Below, piece after piece: positions 5,823-6,575 of a DNA stretch of 6,575 nt. The notes beneath the pieces were generated by a model that was not told the DNA's origin, did no database searches, and saw nothing but the letters and a program-made list of their open reading frames with translations. The stretch lies in contig NZ_DAIUCK010000136.1 of assembly GCF_036846205.1 (NCBI RefSeq), forward strand, positions 1 to 6,575. Direction: 5' to 3'. A program made the position numbers and the translations under genes. Within the stretch, counting starts at the first letter, position 1; each line of letters starts with the position of its first letter. The DNA comes from Rhabdothermincola sp036846205 (GTDB taxonomy: Bacteria; Actinomycetota; Acidimicrobiia; Acidimicrobiales; Acidimicrobilacustridaceae).

Positions 5823-5842
5823 GAACCTGACGTTGCTGTCAT
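5823..5842. promoter_or_regulatory. Operator-like element, copy 2 (dehydrogenase / etfB-like divergent promoter)
   Basis: GAACCTGACGTTGCTGTCAT differs from copy 1 (2299-2318) at only two adjacent bases, both in the central N6. The TGAC-N6-GTCA half-sites (5828-5841) are fully preserved, while the additional CACGAAC/GTTCGTG repeat of copy 1 is not, which points to TGAC/GTCA as the recognised core. It lies 28 bp before the etfB-like ATG and 9-15 bp before the dehydrogenase GTG candidates, overlapping the likely promoters of both. Confidence 0.65.
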
Positions 5843-5853
5843 GTTCCTGTCGA
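5824..5853 (-). promoter_or_regulatory. Candidate promoter of the dehydrogenase-aldolase operon
   Basis: On the minus strand TCGACA (5853-5848, five of six to TTGACA) and CAGGTT (5829-5824) are spaced 18 bp. CAGGTT departs from consensus at several positions but keeps the key A2 and T6. Transcription would begin near 5816, giving a very short leader. The -10 overlaps the operator-like element. It rests on consensus matching only. Confidence 0.3.
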
Positions 5854-5858
5854 TCTGC

Positions 5859-5864
5859 GATACT
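5859..5864 (+). promoter_or_regulatory. Candidate leaderless -10 element of the etfB-like gene
   Basis: GATACT ends 6 nt before the ATG at 5871. There is no Shine-Dalgarno in the intervening bases, and the protein's first residues already form strand one of the ETF fold, so the start is secure and the mRNA is probably leaderless. CTGTCA (5836-5841), 17 bp upstream, is a weak -35 candidate inside operator copy 2. Confidence 0.45.
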
Positions 5865-5870
5865 GCCCGG

Positions 5871-6575
5871 ATGCGCGTCGCCGCGCTGGTGAAGCAGATC
5901 CCCGAGTTCGAATCCATGGAGCTCGGCCCGGACGGGCGGCTCCGGCGCGAGGGGCTACCCCTGGAGATGAGCGCGTACTGCCGTCGCGCCGTCGCCGAGG
6001 GTGTGCTCGTGGCGGCTCAGACCGGCGGGACCTGCACGGTGATCACCCTGGGCCCGCCGTCGGCGGAGGACGTGCTGCGGGAGGCCATCGCCTACGGCGC
6101 CGACGAGGGCATCCTGGTCTCCGATCCGGCCTTCGCGGGCTCCGACACCCTGGCCACCGCCCGGGCCCTGGCCGCGACCTTGGAGCTGACCGGTCCCTAC
6201 GATCTGGTGCTCGTGGGGCGCAGCTCCGTCGACGCCGACACCGGCCAGGTCGGCCCGCAGGTCGCGGAGCTGCTCGACCTCCCGTTCGCCACCGGCGTGA
6301 AGCGCCTGGCGCTCGCCGCCGACCGGCGGTCGGCCGACGTGGGCCTCGAGCTCGACGACGAGTGGGTGGAAGCCACCGTGGCGCTCCCCGCGGTGCTCAG
6401 CGCCGCGGAGCGGCTCATCGACCCCTGCAAGATCAAGGACCCGGCGGTGTGGGCCACCGTCGATCCCGCCCGGATCCGCCGGCTCCGGGCCCGCGAGCTG
6501 GGAGCGGGGCCCTGGGGGCAGGCGGGTAGCCCGACCCGGGTCGGTGAGACCCGGGTCGAGCAGGTGGATCGGGCC
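5871..6575 (+). CDS. etfB: Electron transfer flavoprotein beta-like protein, N-terminal 235 codons (runs off right edge)
   Basis: The reading frame is open from the ATG at 5871 to the window end. ETF carries electrons from flavin dehydrogenases to the quinone pool; the beta subunit binds AMP and docks dehydrogenases. Supporting features are MRVAALVKQIPE at the N-terminus (canonical VKQVPD), VITLGPPSAEDVLREAIAYGADEGILVSD (57-85, the usual GADxAxLV segment), the AMP-site motif GRSSVDADTGQVGPQVAELLDLP (116-138), and VALPAVLSAAE (170-180), the ETF-beta LPAVVTV strand. Two segments depart from textbook EtfB. The region after DGRLRREG has EMSAYCRRAVAEG instead of the usual acidic D-x-x-A-x-E-x-A-L helix. 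The segment after LPAVLSAAERL is DPCKIKDP instead of the RYPSLxxIMxAKK dehydrogenase-recognition loop. It may be a specialised ETF, possibly fused to an alpha subunit beyond the edge, which the window cannot show. Confidence 0.85.
   Translation, partial: MRVAALVKQIPEFESMELGPDGRLRREGLPLEMSAYCRRAVAEGVLVAAQTGGTCTVITLGPPSAEDVLREAIAYGADEGILVSDPAFAGSDTLATARALAATLELTGPYDLVLVGRSSVDADTGQVGPQVAELLDLPFATGVKRLALAADRRSADVGLELDDEWVEATVALPAVLSAAERLIDPCKIKDPAVWATVDPARIRRLRARELGAGPWGQAGSPTRVGETRVEQVDRA

Overview
The window is very GC-rich and densely coded, with short intergenic gaps, GTG as well as ATG starts, start/stop overlaps, and several genes without a Shine-Dalgarno but with a TANNNT-like hexamer 6-8 nt before the start codon (the leaderless pattern). 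This fits a high-GC actinomycete. My impression from the protein sequences is an Acidimicrobiia-like lineage, but the sequence alone does not prove it. No rRNA, tRNA, mobile element or CRISPR was seen.

Layout, left to right. (1) Minus strand: the first 117 codons of a hydantoinase/oxoprolinase A subunit (hyuA-like, running off the left edge), preceded in transcription order by a complete B subunit (hyuB-like). The two overlap by one base. (2) A divergent promoter region, about 2226-2374, with a structured hyuB leader and an operator-like element. (3) Plus strand: a heme-oxygenase-like putative di-iron enzyme of the TenA/PqqC/CADD superfamily, then an AhpD/carboxymuconolactone-decarboxylase-like protein with a CxxC motif. 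(4) Minus strand, probably one operon read from about 5813 leftwards: a D-2-hydroxyacid dehydrogenase, a class II (fuculose-phosphate-type) aldolase overlapping it by 4 nt, and a small DUF2007-like membrane-anchored protein 11 nt further on. (5) A second divergent promoter region, about 5814-5870. (6) Plus strand: the first 235 codons of an unusual electron-transfer-flavoprotein beta-like protein, running off the right edge.

The most notable non-coding signal is a 20-bp element, GAACCTGACGTTnnTGTCAT, with a TGAC-N6-GTCA core. I found it exactly twice, once in each of the only two divergent intergenic regions, in the same orientation and with 18 of 20 bases identical. It suggests that one unseen transcription factor controls both divergent gene pairs, so the HyuAB enzyme, the putative di-iron oxidase, the dehydrogenase/aldolase pair and the ETF would form one regulon, probably catabolic. 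A pathway consistent with the families would combine ATP-dependent ring opening or carboxylation (HyuAB), an O2-dependent step (di-iron enzyme), NAD-linked oxidation and retro-aldol cleavage (dehydrogenase plus aldolase), and electron transfer to the respiratory chain (ETF). The substrate is unknown and this combination is inference.
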